Shown: positions 51,802 through 62,509 of the stretch, in pieces
Layout: each line of letters begins with the position of its first letter
Numbering within the stretch: position 1 is the stretch's first letter
Position numbers and translations under genes: made by a program
Origin: Flavihumibacter cheonanensis
Lineage (GTDB): Bacteria > Bacteroidota > Bacteroidia > Chitinophagales > Chitinophagaceae
Assembly: GCF_022352215.1 (NCBI RefSeq)
Contig: NZ_JAKRWF010000003.1
Coordinates: forward strand, 1 to 64,000
DNA length: 64,000 bases
Reading direction: 5' to 3'
Notes under the pieces: model-generated
The model's input: only the letters and a program-made list of their open reading frames with translations
The model's database searches: none
Told to the model about the DNA's origin: nothing

Positions 51802-54604
51802 GAAACCGGGCCGTCCAGCTTTTTTTATTCTTTTTAAGTCCGGATGGCAGTCCGGCATACACTAGCTCCCCTCCTTCATCACCGGCTTCTGGTCCGAGGT
51901 CTATGACCCAATCGGCGGATTTGATCACATCGGTATTGTGTTCAATTACGAGGATGGTATGTCCCTGTTCCACGAGTGCATTAAAAGAAGCCAGCAGTTT
52001 TTTGATATCGTGAAAATGCAGGCCGGTAGTGGGCTCATCAAAGATGAAGAAGATATGTCCCTGTGAACGCCCGCGCCCCAGGAAGGAAGCCAGCTTCACC
52101 CGTTGTGCTTCTCCGCCGGAAAGAGTATCCGAAGACTGGCCGAGTTTCACATAACCGAGACCCACATCACTCAGTGCCTTGATTTTATTCACCACATCTT
52201 TTTCTTTGGCAAAAAATTCCATGGCCTGGTCTACACTCATTTCGAGTACATCGTGGATATTTTTTTCCTGGTAGGTAACTTCCAGCACTTCTTCTTTAAA
52301 CCGTTTACCGCCGCAGACATCACAGGTGAGGTGTACATCCGCGAGGAATTGCATTTCAACAATTTGTTCGCCTTCTCCTTTACAGGCATCACATCTTCCG
52401 CCATCCACGTTGAAAGAAAAATGTTTGGGCTGGAAACCGCGCATTTTACTAAGAGGTTGGGAAGCATAGAGATCTCTTATCTCGTCGTATGCTTTGATAT
52501 AGGTAACCGGATTCGAACGCGAGGATTTACCAATCGGATTCTGATCCACCAGTTCAATCTGCGTGATAAAATCCACATCTCCTTCAATGGATTTGTGCAT
52601 GCCCACTTTAGGAGAGGATTCTCCTTTCAGTTTTTGCAGGGCGGGATAAAGAATCTGTTTTACGAGAGTGGTTTTACCGGAACCACTCACGCCACTAACG
52701 GCGGTGAATACCCCGAGTGGAAATTCGACATCAATATTTTTGAGGTTGTGCTGTCGCGCGCCTTTTACTGTGATGGAACGAATCCATTTTCTTGGTTTCT
52801 CGGGTGCATCAATCGTAAGAGCACCGCTGAGGTATTTTCCGGTTAAACTTTTTTTGTTGGCGATCAGTTCATCATAATTGCCGGCTGCCACTACTTCGCC
52901 ACCGAGATGAGAAGCCAGGGGCCCCATATCGATGATATAATCTGCCTCGCGCATCATCATTTCATCGTGCTCAACTACCACCACCGTGTTGCCAAGATCA
53001 CGCAGGTTTTTAAGCACCCCGATTAAACGTTCTGTATCGCGTGAATGCAATCCAATAGAAGGTTCATCCAGGATGTATAAAGAGTTCGTGAGGTTGGAGC
53101 CTAAACTTCGGGTCAATTGGATACGCTGACTTTCACCACCACTGAGGGAGTTGGCTAAGCGGGAAAGGGTAAGATAACCTAGTCCCACATCCATTAAGGT
53201 ACCAATACGGGTTTCAATTTCGATCAGGATCCGTTTAGCGATCTGGCGTTCATTGTCGGATAATTTCAGATCAGCAAACCATTGCTGCAGATCCCGCACC
53301 GGAAGTTCGCAGAGTTCACCAATATGTTTATCGCCCACTTTTACATAGAGGGCTTCCTTGCGCAGGCGATAACCTTCACAATCGGGACAGGTAGTACGTC
53401 CGCGGTAGCGGGATAATAACACACGATACTGTACCTTGTATAAATTGGCTTCTACTTCCTGGAAGAAATCATCAATGCCGAGTGCGGGCGAGATGCCTTT
53501 CCAGAGCTGGCGGTATTGTTCTTTGGTTAAGTCAACAATGGGTTTATGAATCGGGAAGCCGGTAGCTTTGGAAGCTTTTACAAACTGCTCTTTCCACCAG
53601 CCGAGTTTTTCTCCTTTCCAGGGAGCTACTGCTCCTTCGTATACACTTAACCGTTTGTCGGGGATCACCAGGTCTTCATCAATGCCGAGTACCTGGCTGA
53701 AACCTTCGCAAGTGGGACAGGCACCAAAGGGATTATTAAAAGAAAAGAGATTGGGAACCGGCTCTTCAAACGTGATGCCATCCAGTTCAAAGCGATTGGA
53801 AAAATGCAGGTGTTGGTTACCATCTACCTGGAGTTCAACAGCGCCTTCTCCTTCATAGAAAGCTGTGCCGATGGAATCAGCGATGCGATGTAAGTCATCT
53901 TCATCAAATGCTTTTACCACGAGCCGGTCAACTAATAAGTATACCGGTTTTTTGGGAGAAGGTTTCCAGGGTTTGCCACCGCCTTCCTGGAAAGAATCGA
54001 GCAGGTCTTCAATGCGCAGGAGTTCTCCATCGTAGAGGCGACTGAAGCCTTTCTGCAATAATATATTAAGTTCTTCCGGAACCGAGCGATTGGCATGTAA
54101 GTGAAATGGAACCAGTACCAGCACTTTGGCACTTTCTTTCAGCTTTTTAATAGCATCCACCACATCGGCCACATCATCTTTGCGAACACGTTTACCGGAT
54201 ACAGGAGAAATGGTATGTCCGACACGCGCAAAGAGGAGTCGCAGGTAATCATAGATTTCTGTCATACTGCCTACTGTGGAGCGTGGGGTGCGGGTGATCA
54301 CTTTTTGTTCGATGGCAATAGCCGGACAGAGCCCTTTAATAAAATCAACATCAGGTTTGTTCATGCGCATCAGGAACTGGCGGGCATAAGCGGATAAACT
54401 TTCCGCGTAGCGACGCTGCCCTTCTGCAAATAAGGTATCGATGGTGAGGGAACTTTTACCAGAGCCGGAAACTCCGGTTACCACCACCAGTTTATTGCGG
54501 GGAATGGTAACATCGATATTTTTCAGGTTGTGGACACGTGCACCTTTTATATAGATATCCTGCGTCTGGGTAGGCGCGGGTTTGGTAGCTGATTTCATAG
54601 ACAT
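51794..54604 (-). CDS. uvrA: Excinuclease ABC subunit UvrA
   Basis: 936 residues from ATG 54602-54604 (second ATG two codons later). Two ABC modules: Walker A '[19 protein letters not shown]' and '[20 protein letters not shown]'; signatures '[19 protein letters not shown]' and '[20 protein letters not shown]'; zinc-finger cysteines 'CPTCEGF', 'CPDCEGY', '[10 protein letters not shown]' and 'CDVCGGKRF'. It recognises bulky lesions as part of UvrABC nucleotide excision repair. The length matches the family. Single gene. Confidence 0.98.
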   Translation of the reverse strand: MSMKSATKPAPTQTQDIYIKGARVHNLKNIDVTIPRNKLVVVTGVSGSGKSSLTIDTLFAEGQRRYAESLSAYARQFLMRMNKPDVDFIKGLCPAIAIEQKVITRTPRSTVGSMTEIYDYLRLLFARVGHTISPVSGKRVRKDDVADVVDAIKKLKESAKVLVLVPFHLHANRSVPEELNILLQKGFSRLYDGELLRIEDLLDSFQEGGGKPWKPSPKKPVYLLVDRLVVKAFDEDDLHRIADSIGTAFYEGEGAVELQVDGNQHLHFSNRFELDGITFEEPVPNLFSFNNPFGACPTCEGFSQVLGIDEDLVIPDKRLSVYEGAVAPWKGEKLGWWKEQFVKASKATGFPIHKPIVDLTKEQYRQLWKGISPALGIDDFFQEVEANLYKVQYRVLLSRYRGRTTCPDCEGYRLRKEALYVKVGDKHIGELCELPVRDLQQWFADLKLSDNERQIAKRILIEIETRIGTLMDVGLGYLTLSRLANSLSGGESQRIQLTRSLGSNLTNSLYILDEPSIGLHSRDTERLIGVLKNLRDLGNTVVVVEHDEMMMREADYIIDMGPLASHLGGEVVAAGNYDELIANKKSLTGKYLSGALTIDAPEKPRKWIRSITVKGARQHNLKNIDVEFPLGVFTAVSGVSGSGKTTLVKQILYPALQKLKGESSPKVGMHKSIEGDVDFITQIELVDQNPIGKSSRSNPVTYIKAYDEIRDLYASQPLSKMRGFQPKHFSFNVDGGRCDACKGEGEQIVEMQFLADVHLTCDVCGGKRFKEEVLEVTYQEKNIHDVLEMSVDQAMEFFAKEKDVVNKIKALSDVGLGYVKLGQSSDTLSGGEAQRVKLASFLGRGRSQGHIFFIFDEPTTGLHFHDIKKLLASFNALVEQGHTILVIEHNTDVIKSADWVIDLGPEAGDEGGELVYAGLPSGLKKNKKSWTARFLT

Positions 54605-54895
54605 GCAAAGCTACGATAACGTGCTGCCAAAAAAATAGTTGGGAAAAACAAACTCCTTTTTATGTCTTTTCGTATGTATCTAGGTAAATTCCTTTAGACT
54701 ATTGAACGATATTTTTCGATAACTGGAAATTAATTTTAACAACCTCTTGTTTTTTCAAATAAATTATTATTTTTAGTAAACCAAACGTCCAAAACAAAAA
54801 CCATAAATACTTCGCCTATCGTAGAATTACTAATACACTCGTAATTTTCCCAAAAATCCAAGTAACCAATATCCCATTTAATACTAAAACCGTAG

Positions 54896-55483
54896 ATGTT
54901 TATGAAATCACTTTGCGTAAAAACCGACAATGAACTCATCCATTTGTTCATGGATGGTGACATGGCAGCCCTTGAAACTCTTATTCTCCGCCACAAAGAC
55001 AAGTTGTACACATCCATTCTTTTCCTCGTGAAAGACAAGTATCTCGCAGAAGATATTTTCCAGGATGTACTCATTAAAATTATTGACACGCTGCGTGCGG
55101 GCCGCTACACAGAAGAAGGCAAGTTCCTTCCCTGGGCAATGCGTATAGCACACAACCTTTGTGTTGACCACTTTAGAAAAGTGAAGCGTTCTCCTGCAAT
55201 CAAAACCAGTGATGATCGCGACATCTTTGAAGTGATCAATTTCACAGAAGAAGGTGCGGATGCAAAAATGATGAAGCGTCAGAGTCATGACCGCGTTCGT
55301 CAGATGCTGGATCGTTTACCAGAGGATCAGCGCGAAGTAATCATTCTGCGTCATTATGCTGAGTTGAGTTTTAAAGAAATCGCAGCGCTTACCAATTGCA
55401 GCATCAATACTGCGCTGGGTCGGATGCGTTATGGTTTGATCAACCTGCGTAAGATGATGACAGAGAAAAATATTGCACTCTAG
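54896..55483 (+). CDS. ECF-type sigma factor
   Basis: 195 residues from ATG 54896 (another ATG two codons later). Region 2: 'LYTSILFLVKDKYLAEDIFQ' and 'DVLIKIIDTLRAGRYTEEGK'; region 4: 'MLDRLPEDQREVIILRHYAE' and 'LSFKEIAALTNCSINTALGR'. It lacks an adjacent FecR-type anti-sigma gene, unlike the factor at 15176. The spacing to the SusC gene (over 500 bases, with a terminator) argues against operon linkage. It is probably one of the common stand-alone Bacteroidota ECF factors of general or stress function. Confidence 0.92.
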   Translation: MFMKSLCVKTDNELIHLFMDGDMAALETLILRHKDKLYTSILFLVKDKYLAEDIFQDVLIKIIDTLRAGRYTEEGKFLPWAMRIAHNLCVDHFRKVKRSPAIKTSDDRDIFEVINFTEEGADAKMMKRQSHDRVRQMLDRLPEDQREVIILRHYAELSFKEIAALTNCSINTALGRMRYGLINLRKMMTEKNIAL

Positions 55484-55576
55484 TTTTAAAGATTATTTAA
55501 ACAATAAAAAAGAACTGAAACAATTTTACACTGTAATATTGCTATAGTAAAACAACGATTAGCAAATCAAGATAAT

Positions 55577-55644
55577 GTCATTCTGTAGCTCCCTCTGACA
55601 TTTCCGATGTTCGCTTGCCAGCCAGAAGGCTGTTACAGAATGAC
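55577..55644. repeat. Short inverted repeat element, possibly a dispersed palindromic element
   Basis: GTCATTCTGTA (55577-55587) and its reverse complement (55634-55644) enclose 46 bases. GTCATTCTG-type repeats are common in intergenic DNA of Bacteroidota. It lies directly before a terminator and could reflect a small mobile or REP-type element. Confidence 0.45.
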
Positions 55645-55653
55645 GCCTAACTG

Positions 55654-55678
55654 AAGCCCCCACCCGGGGGCTTTTTTT
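55654..55678 (+). terminator. Terminator downstream of the ECF sigma gene
   Basis: AAGCCCCC (55654-55661) pairs with GGGGGCTT (55666-55673) over a 4-base loop, followed by a T run. About 170 bases past the sigma gene stop. Confidence 0.85.
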
Positions 55679-56011
55679 ATGTCCCTCTTCCATGCCTCCT
55701 TTGTCTCCTTTGTCTCCTCTTCCTTCCATTCCCGCAATTTCCTACAGATCCTCCTCATTATTACCCTGATTATGAAATATTTATTCTGATTTGATAAGTT
55801 TATCTGAGATTTTCTGCATTTTTTTGCCGTTTTTTGCAACAATCGTATCGAAATAATAGTTAATTTCAGGTGCTGCTTAAAATTGAGAGAACTAAACTGC
55901 CCTTCCTCCATCCGACTACCCACGCTGAGGTACGATAAGGTGCATGCCTGTATTTCGGTTTTATGCAGCAGGTTTTGAAATCATCATTCATTTTAACTAA
56001 ACACTGCTTTT

Positions 56012-59000
56012 ATGAACTCAAGAACAAGTGCAAAACGAAGGAGTTGGAAGGTGCTGTTGTTGGGCCTGCCGCTTCAGTTGTTTGCCCTGGCAGTAATCGG
56101 ACAGGTAAGCATTTCCGGAAAAGTAACCGACGAAAACGGACTACCGCTTCCTTCCATTTCTGTACAGGTAAGAACCACCACAGCTGGTGCCACTACTGAT
56201 GAAACCGGTAGCTATACCATCACCAGCGATCTGAAACCCGGACGTTATGTACTGGAGTTTTCAGGAATTGCTTTTAAAACCATTACACAGTCGCTGACCA
56301 TTACAGCAGGTGTAAGCTCCTATTCCCTGGATGCCAGCCTGAAATCAGACGCCACCAGCATGGATGAAGTGATTGTAACTGGTACTTCCCTGGGTACTAC
56401 GCGTCGCCAGTTGGGTAATTTTGTTGCCACTGTAAAAGGCGATGAGCTCACCAAGGGTGCCACTGGTAACGTGTTGGCAGCCATGCAGGGTAAAACGCCC
56501 GGTGCCCAGATCATACAGAACAGTGGAGACCCCGGAGGAAGTATTTCTGTGCGCCTGCGCGGTACCAGCACCATCAATGGTTCCAGTGAACCGCTTTATA
56601 TTGTGGATGGTGTGATCGTAAGCAACAGTGCCCGCCGGGTTACCAATACACAGGATGCTTATGATGGCTTGATTTCTCCTGCCCCGAACCGCCTGGTGGA
56701 TATCAACCCCGCCGATATTGAGCGCGTGGAAATCCTGAATGGTGCAGCTGCTGCAGCTATTTATGGTAGTCGCGCGAACGCTGGGGTAGTACAGATCTTC
56801 ACCAAAAGAGGAAGTTCCGGCGCTCCTGTGGTTAGTTTCAATACATCGGTTAACATGAACCAGCTGAGAAAAGATGTGGGGTATAACAAAGCGCCTACCA
56901 AATTCGGCGGACCGGCTGATGGTCCGGGTGCAGTTACCCAGGACATTCTCCTAACCGGATTAACCAATACCACTCCTGTTACCCGTTACAATTACTGGGA
57001 TTATATCTTCCGCACAGGCATCGGTACTGACAATAATATCTCTGTACGCGGAGGAAAAGACAAGACCAAGTATTTCATGTCTGCTTCTCACCTCTACAAC
57101 CAGGGTATCATCAAGAATACTGATTTCCAGCGTTTCAGTTTCCGGGTCAACCTCGACCAGGAAATCACCAAATGGATTAGTGTGAATGCCGGACTGAACT
57201 ACGTGAACAGCCTGGCGAATGAGAAGCCCGATGGCAACTCTTTCTTCTCTCCCATCAACAGTGTTACCATCATTGGTAATTTCCATGATATCTGGCAGAG
57301 AGATGCCAATGGAAACCTGCAGGCAGTGGGTGAACGCGGACGTATCAACCCGGTTAGCATTATTGAAGACATCAAACAGCGCAACCAGACCAACCGCATT
57401 ATCAGTTCGCTTGGTTTGAAATTGAAACCCATGAAGGATCTGACCATTGATTATACCATGGGTATCGATAATATTTCACAGGTGGGTACCACTTATATTC
57501 CTCCTTACACCTACAATGCGAGTCCGGGTTTCTGGGGTGGTGGTCCTACTCTTGACCCAACTCAAAATGGATATGCATCCGTTGGTAACAACCAGCAGTT
57601 CCTGATCAACCATGAGATCAATGCTACCTTGAACAAGAACATTACCGAAGATTTTATTTCCACCACACAGGTAGGCTATTCCCTTCAGTATGAGCGTTCT
57701 AATTTTTCGGTTGCACAAGGACGTGGGTTAGCTCCATTTGTACAAACAGTTGGAGGTGCCAGTACCGTACTTCCCGGATCAGATGCCCGTTCTGAAATTT
57801 CCATCTCAGGTGGTTATCTGCAGCAGAACTTCAAGTTTAAAAACCGCTACTTCTTAACTGCTGCCGGAAGGATCGATGGTTCTTCTGTGTTTGGTGAAGA
57901 TCAGCGCAACCAGTTCTACCTGAAACTCAGTGGATCCTATGTAATGAGTGATGAAAATTTCTGGGAGAAACTGGGATTGGCGAAAACCTGGAACTATTTC
58001 AAACTTCGTGCTGCTTATGGTGAAAGTGGTAACCTGACTGGTATTGGAGCTTATGATCGCTTTAATATCTACAATGCTTCTCCATTGGTGGGAAGAACAG
58101 CATTGTTGTCACCCGGACAGTTGGCCAATACCAATATGCGTCCGGAAGTACAGAAAGAGATAGAGATTGGAACCGATATGGCCTTCTTCAACAGCCGGCT
58201 GAATGTAACCTTCAACTGGTACAATAAAAAAGTAACCGACCTGTTGATATCCCGCTTTATTGCTCCCAGTACCGGTTACAGCAGCCTCCTGGATAACGTA
58301 GGGGTGGTTCGTAACAAGGGTATTGAACTGATGATTGGTGGTTCACCCATCCGCAATAAAAACTTCCGCTGGGATGTGGATGTGATCTTCAACCGCAACA
58401 GAAACGTGGTGGAAGAAATCCCTCAGGGATTGATCCAGTTTAACCTGCCTGCAGGATCTGTATCGCTGCTGCGTGGTGCACCCATTGGTGTGTTCTATGG
58501 ATTCTTCTTTGCTAGGGACGAAAATGGTGGAGAAATCAAAAATGCCAACGGTATTCCGGTGCAGGAAAGAGGAACGCAGAACAGTCCGCTTTCCTATACG
58601 CCTCAAAGAGGAGCAGACGGACTGCCAACAGGAACACCATTGCGTAAGATTGTTGGTGATCCGAACCCCGACTGGACAGGAACCCTCGTAAACACTTTTG
58701 AATACAAGAATCTGTCATTGCGTGTACAACTGGATGCAGTACAGGGTGTGGATGTATTCAATGCTGATTTCCGTACCCGCCAGGGCGTAGGAAACGGGGC
58801 TGAATTTGCAGAAAAAGAACACCGTGGTGAATTGCCAAGAGGTTATATCAGTGGCATCTATGCCATTGAAGAGTGGAGAATTGATGATGGAAGTTTTGTA
58901 AAACTGCGGGAAGTTTCACTGAGCTATGGATTGGGTAAAGTTGGTAAAGCCATCAGCGATCTGCGAATAGGCCTTTCCGGTAGAAACCTGATCAGCTGGG

Positions 59001-59125
59001 ATAATTACAAAGGATTTGATCCGGAAACCAATGCCGGTGGTGGAAGCAATATTGCCCGTGGTATCGATTTTGGGAATGTGCCGATTCCAAGAACATTTGC
59101 TTTCAACATCAGTGCAAGATTCTAG
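56012..59125 (+). CDS. SusC/RagA TonB-dependent receptor without STN domain
   Basis: 1037 residues from ATG 56012. Signal 'LLLGLPLQLFALAVIGQ' (about 15-31), CarboxypepD_reg-like domain (about 32-115, 'ISGKVTDENGLPLPSISVQV'), plug with 'DEVIVTGTSLGTTRRQLGNF' and 'SEPLYIVDGVIVSNSARRV', 'LNGAAAAAIYGSRANAGVV', then the outer-membrane barrel to 'IPRTFAFNISARF'. Because it lacks the STN module and no fecR or sigma gene precedes it, it should be regulated in another way than the locus at 8.9-15.9 kb. The SusD gene follows after 23 bases. Substrate unknown. Confidence 0.95.
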   Translation: MNSRTSAKRRSWKVLLLGLPLQLFALAVIGQVSISGKVTDENGLPLPSISVQVRTTTAGATTDETGSYTITSDLKPGRYVLEFSGIAFKTITQSLTITAGVSSYSLDASLKSDATSMDEVIVTGTSLGTTRRQLGNFVATVKGDELTKGATGNVLAAMQGKTPGAQIIQNSGDPGGSISVRLRGTSTINGSSEPLYIVDGVIVSNSARRVTNTQDAYDGLISPAPNRLVDINPADIERVEILNGAAAAAIYGSRANAGVVQIFTKRGSSGAPVVSFNTSVNMNQLRKDVGYNKAPTKFGGPADGPGAVTQDILLTGLTNTTPVTRYNYWDYIFRTGIGTDNNISVRGGKDKTKYFMSASHLYNQGIIKNTDFQRFSFRVNLDQEITKWISVNAGLNYVNSLANEKPDGNSFFSPINSVTIIGNFHDIWQRDANGNLQAVGERGRINPVSIIEDIKQRNQTNRIISSLGLKLKPMKDLTIDYTMGIDNISQVGTTYIPPYTYNASPGFWGGGPTLDPTQNGYASVGNNQQFLINHEINATLNKNITEDFISTTQVGYSLQYERSNFSVAQGRGLAPFVQTVGGASTVLPGSDARSEISISGGYLQQNFKFKNRYFLTAAGRIDGSSVFGEDQRNQFYLKLSGSYVMSDENFWEKLGLAKTWNYFKLRAAYGESGNLTGIGAYDRFNIYNASPLVGRTALLSPGQLANTNMRPEVQKEIEIGTDMAFFNSRLNVTFNWYNKKVTDLLISRFIAPSTGYSSLLDNVGVVRNKGIELMIGGSPIRNKNFRWDVDVIFNRNRNVVEEIPQGLIQFNLPAGSVSLLRGAPIGVFYGFFFARDENGGEIKNANGIPVQERGTQNSPLSYTPQRGADGLPTGTPLRKIVGDPNPDWTGTLVNTFEYKNLSLRVQLDAVQGVDVFNADFRTRQGVGNGAEFAEKEHRGELPRGYISGIYAIEEWRIDDGSFVKLREVSLSYGLGKVGKAISDLRIGLSGRNLISWDNYKGFDPETNAGGGSNIARGIDFGNVPIPRTFAFNISARF

Positions 59126-59148
59126 TACCTAACCTTCAATTAAACAGT

Positions 59149-60456
59149 ATGAAAAGAATTATTTATAAAGGATTCCTGCTCACCTCCCTGGCCTTTAGCC
59201 TGGTAGCCTGCAGCAAGAATTTCGATAATCCGGGTGCTACTCCGGTAGAAGATGCACTCTCCAGTTCAACCGGACTTACCGGTGTGGCTGTAGGAGTACA
59301 AAAACAATACAGTGTAGGCCGTCAGTCGGCTTTATACAACCTGGTAACTGCCAATGGTTTCTCCAGCTTTGAACTGAGCTTGAGAAATGAAGGAAACGTG
59401 GATGAATTTAACTTATGGCGTGGTGGTATCAATGTGGATGGTAACAACAATATCCTGGGCAACCTGTGGACCAGCAGTTTGAAAGTGATTTTTGATGCCA
59501 ACAATGTGATCAACAATGCAGCCAACCTGGGTGACAAGGGTTATGCAGCCGGACTGATTGGTTATGCGTCCATCTTCAAGGCCATGGCGCTTGGTAACTT
59601 ATCGATGTATTGGGAACAGATCCCTGCATCCATTGGAACCAATGTAAGTTTTAAGAGTCGCGCGGAAGGATTTGCCGAAGCGATTGCAACTTTGGATGCA
59701 GCTTTGGCTGCCATCGCCGCCGACCCGATCAGTGCGCAGTTTCTGACCAACCTGCCGGCTGGAATCGAAATCCCGAATACGCTGCAGGCTTTGAAGGCCA
59801 GGTATTCCCTTTTCAGTGGCAATTATGCTGGCGCACTGGCTGCTGCTAATGCGGTTGATCTGACCAAGAAAAGCACCATGAATTTTGATGCGGTATCACC
59901 CAATCCCATTTTCAATGTGTCTACTGCTACCAATAACGTGTTCCAGGTAATTGATTCCACTTTTGGATTACCGGAAGCATTTAGACCTGACATGTCAGAT
60001 GGCCGGATTGGATTTTACATGAGCCTTAATACGACCATAGCTCCCCGCTGGCGCATAAAAGGTTTTGGTGCAGAGCTGGCAACTCCCTGGGCTATTTATG
60101 TTCCGGGTGAGATGACCCTCATCAAAGCGGAAGCCCTTGCAAGAGCAGGTGGTGCTTCCCTGAATGATGCAGTTACAGAACTCAATAAGATCCTGACCAA
60201 AACCAGCGCAGCAGATCCCTTTGGAATTGGTGCCAATCAACCGGTTTATGGTGGTGCGGTTACACAGGAAGCAGTGCTGACAGAGATTTATCGTCAGCGT
60301 TGTATTGAATTATACATGCAGGGCTTCAAGATGGAAGACATGAGAAGATTCAATCGCTCTAATGATCCGAATGTGGAGAAGAAAAGAAACTTCTTCCCCT
60401 ATCCTTTCCGTGAGCGGGATAACAACCCGAACACGCCAACGGATCCCTCCTTCTAG
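59149..60456 (+). CDS. SusD/RagB-type lipoprotein
   Basis: 435 residues from ATG 59149. Lipoprotein signal 'LLTSLAFSLVACSKNF' with lipobox cysteine; helical SusD core ('LIGYASIFKAMALGNLSMYW', 'LPAGIEIPNTLQALKARYSL') and the C-terminal 'EIYRQRCIELYMQGFKMEDM' motif. It forms the surface-binding partner of the SusC protein encoded 23 bases upstream. Less closely related to the first SusD, consistent with another substrate. Confidence 0.92.
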   Translation: MKRIIYKGFLLTSLAFSLVACSKNFDNPGATPVEDALSSSTGLTGVAVGVQKQYSVGRQSALYNLVTANGFSSFELSLRNEGNVDEFNLWRGGINVDGNNNILGNLWTSSLKVIFDANNVINNAANLGDKGYAAGLIGYASIFKAMALGNLSMYWEQIPASIGTNVSFKSRAEGFAEAIATLDAALAAIAADPISAQFLTNLPAGIEIPNTLQALKARYSLFSGNYAGALAAANAVDLTKKSTMNFDAVSPNPIFNVSTATNNVFQVIDSTFGLPEAFRPDMSDGRIGFYMSLNTTIAPRWRIKGFGAELATPWAIYVPGEMTLIKAEALARAGGASLNDAVTELNKILTKTSAADPFGIGANQPVYGGAVTQEAVLTEIYRQRCIELYMQGFKMEDMRRFNRSNDPNVEKKRNFFPYPFRERDNNPNTPTDPSF

Positions 60457-60506
60457 CAGTTAGTTTGGTTTTAATTATAAAGGTTAGGCTGTTAGCAGTA
60501 AGCAAA

Positions 60507-60535
60507 GAGGCTGTCGAAATCGACAGCCTCTTCTT
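60507..60535. terminator. Terminator between susD-like gene and dsbD-like gene
   Basis: 10-bp stem (60507-60516 GAGGCTGTCG with 60521-60530) with a 4-base loop and a T-rich tail on plus. It lies between convergent genes and may serve both. Confidence 0.88.
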
Positions 60536-62494
60536 TTATTTCTTTTCAAATGCATTTAATCCGCATTGTAGCCAGTCGGCATAGGCTTGCTTGTCCGGCG
60601 TATACCCCACAGGGTTATTCATCAGTTTTTCTTCCGGTGAAAGAATCACATACCAGGGCTGAGAAGCATTTTTAAAATTCTCGGTCTGGAAGGTGACGAA
60701 TTTATCACCGATGGTTTTAATTTCTTTTTGCACTCCTTTTTCATTGGTGTAGATAAACTGCTCTGCATCCGGCAGCAGTTTTCGATCATCCACATAGAGC
60801 GAAACCAGGATAAATTTTTCCATTAGGGCTTTGACATTGGCATCCGGCCAAACATTCTCTTCCATTCTGCGACAGTTCACACAGGCCCAGCCCGTAAAGT
60901 CGATCAGTAATGGCTTATTCAACTCTTTGGAAAGTTTCAGTGCCTTTTCGTAATCATTTACAATAATGGTTTCTTCATGATGATACACACTATAGGTTAG
61001 CGGTGGAGGAAATCCACTCAGCAATTTCAGATTGGCGTACGGCGTATTGGTTAAGCCGGGAATCAGGTACAAGGTGAACAAGGCAAACAGGGTTCCAAAG
61101 ACTTTGCGGGTAGTGCCCAGCTTTTTAGCCGGACCTTCATGCGGGAAGCGGATCAGGCCAAATAAGTAGAGACTGGTAACAAGCCCGATTACAATCCAGA
61201 TACCGAAGAATACTTCTCTTTTAAGAATACCCCAGTGCATTACGAGATCTGCATTGCTCAGGAATTTAATCGCCAATGCCAGTTCTACAAATCCGAGCAC
61301 CACTTTAACGGTGGTAAGCCATCCTCCTGATTTCGGGATGGCATTCAGCCAGTTAGGGAAGAGGGCAAACAAGGCAAAGGGCAATGCAAGAGCGAGACCA
61401 AATCCGCCCATACCGGCAGTAAGTTGCATGGCTCCACCATTGGAGGAAAGAGATCCTGCCAGCAGGGAACCCAGGATGGGACCTGTACAGGAAAACGATA
61501 CCAGGGCCAGGGTCAGGGCCATGAAGAAAATACCCACGCTGCCACCTACACCGGTTTTGGAATCCACCGAGTTGGAAATGCTACTGGGTAATGTAATTTC
61601 AAACAAGCCGAAAAACGAAAGGGCGAATACCACGAAAATCACAAAGAAGAGGATATTCAGCCAAACATTGGTGGAGATATTATTCAGTATTTCCGGGTTG
61701 AGTGTATCCAGGAAATGGAAGGGCGCCGACAAGAGCAGATAAATCAGGAAAATGAAAAACCCATACAACATCGCGTTGCCGATTCCCTTTTTGCGATCCT
61801 GTGATTTTTTGGTGAAAAAGGAAACGGTCAGGGGAATCATAGGGAATACACAGGGAGTGAAAAGGGCAATCAACCCACCCAGGAAACCGAGCACGAAAAT
61901 ATTTAAGAGTCCGCCTTCACCTTCTTTCACCAGTCCGGTTCCTCCGCAATCGGCGGCAGGCTGATCCAATTGAATGGCAGCTCTTTTAATGATACCCTGG
62001 GTGCCATCTACTGTTTTCAGCGTAGCAACAGCAAGCGATCCATCGGCTTCCAGTTCAAAGCGGAAAGGAACTTCTTCCGGTCCGATGATCTCCTCCCCTT
62101 TCAGGGCCATGTAATTGATACTGCCCTTGAGCAGTTGCTGGCCACTCAGGTTCTGAAGCGGGATACGAATTTCCAGTTCATTTTGGAAATAGGGAATCCG
62201 GTCGTTTTCAAACAGGGGTTCGGGCTGATTTTCCAGCTTTCCTGTTTCCACTGGGGTTCCCATTTGGGCAGCCCAGGAGGAGTCCGCAACAATCCGGGTA
62301 TTGGGTTGCTCATCGGTGGCGGTGATGGAATACAATTTCCAACCGGGAGCAATTTTTGCTTTAAGTATAATTTCAGGAGTCCCGGAACTGTTGGAACCGG
62401 TAAAGGTCCATTCAACAGGTTTGGGACTTTCCTGCGCATGCAGGGGCAACTGGAGTACCAGTAAAATTAGGGGTAGTAAAATTCGATTGAGCAT
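60536..62494 (-). CDS. DsbD-like protein disulfide reductase with cysteine-less alpha domain
   Basis: 652 residues from ATG 62492-62494. Signal peptide, then an alpha-like domain (about 25-165), a membrane beta domain with eight helices ('FTPCVFPMIPLTVSFF' and 'FSCTGPILGSLLAG' supply its Cys pair) and a C-terminal thioredoxin gamma domain with 'DFTGWACVNCRRMEENVW' (CVNC). DsbD carries electrons from cytoplasmic thioredoxin to periplasmic partners. Unusual: the alpha domain reads 'YMALKGEEIIGPEEVPFRFE' where the active-site Cys pair (C-x5-C) should be, so both cysteines are missing. The companion gene 62510 has them. Confidence 0.9.
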   Translation of the reverse strand: MLNRILLPLILLVLQLPLHAQESPKPVEWTFTGSNSSGTPEIILKAKIAPGWKLYSITATDEQPNTRIVADSSWAAQMGTPVETGKLENQPEPLFENDRIPYFQNELEIRIPLQNLSGQQLLKGSINYMALKGEEIIGPEEVPFRFELEADGSLAVATLKTVDGTQGIIKRAAIQLDQPAADCGGTGLVKEGEGGLLNIFVLGFLGGLIALFTPCVFPMIPLTVSFFTKKSQDRKKGIGNAMLYGFFIFLIYLLLSAPFHFLDTLNPEILNNISTNVWLNILFFVIFVVFALSFFGLFEITLPSSISNSVDSKTGVGGSVGIFFMALTLALVSFSCTGPILGSLLAGSLSSNGGAMQLTAGMGGFGLALALPFALFALFPNWLNAIPKSGGWLTTVKVVLGFVELALAIKFLSNADLVMHWGILKREVFFGIWIVIGLVTSLYLFGLIRFPHEGPAKKLGTTRKVFGTLFALFTLYLIPGLTNTPYANLKLLSGFPPPLTYSVYHHEETIIVNDYEKALKLSKELNKPLLIDFTGWACVNCRRMEENVWPDANVKALMEKFILVSLYVDDRKLLPDAEQFIYTNEKGVQKEIKTIGDKFVTFQTENFKNASQPWYVILSPEEKLMNNPVGYTPDKQAYADWLQCGLNAFEKK

Positions 62495-62509
62495 ACCAAT
62501 CAGGGTTTA

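Larger units (their letters stand above)
55484..56011. other. Intergenic region before the second susC-like gene
   Basis: About 530 bases. It holds an 11-bp inverted repeat (GTCATTCTGTA 55577-55587, TACAGAATGAC 55634-55644), a terminator (55654-55678), a run of TCTCC/TTTGTCTCC motifs near 55695-55725, and a T-rich tract before the susC start. No gene is supported; a minus frame (55633-55923) runs through the terminator and is not credible. Confidence 0.5.

Noticed and set aside
55633-55923. Open frame of 96 residues (minus)
   Set aside because: Runs through a strong terminator and purine-rich low-complexity DNA; not coding.
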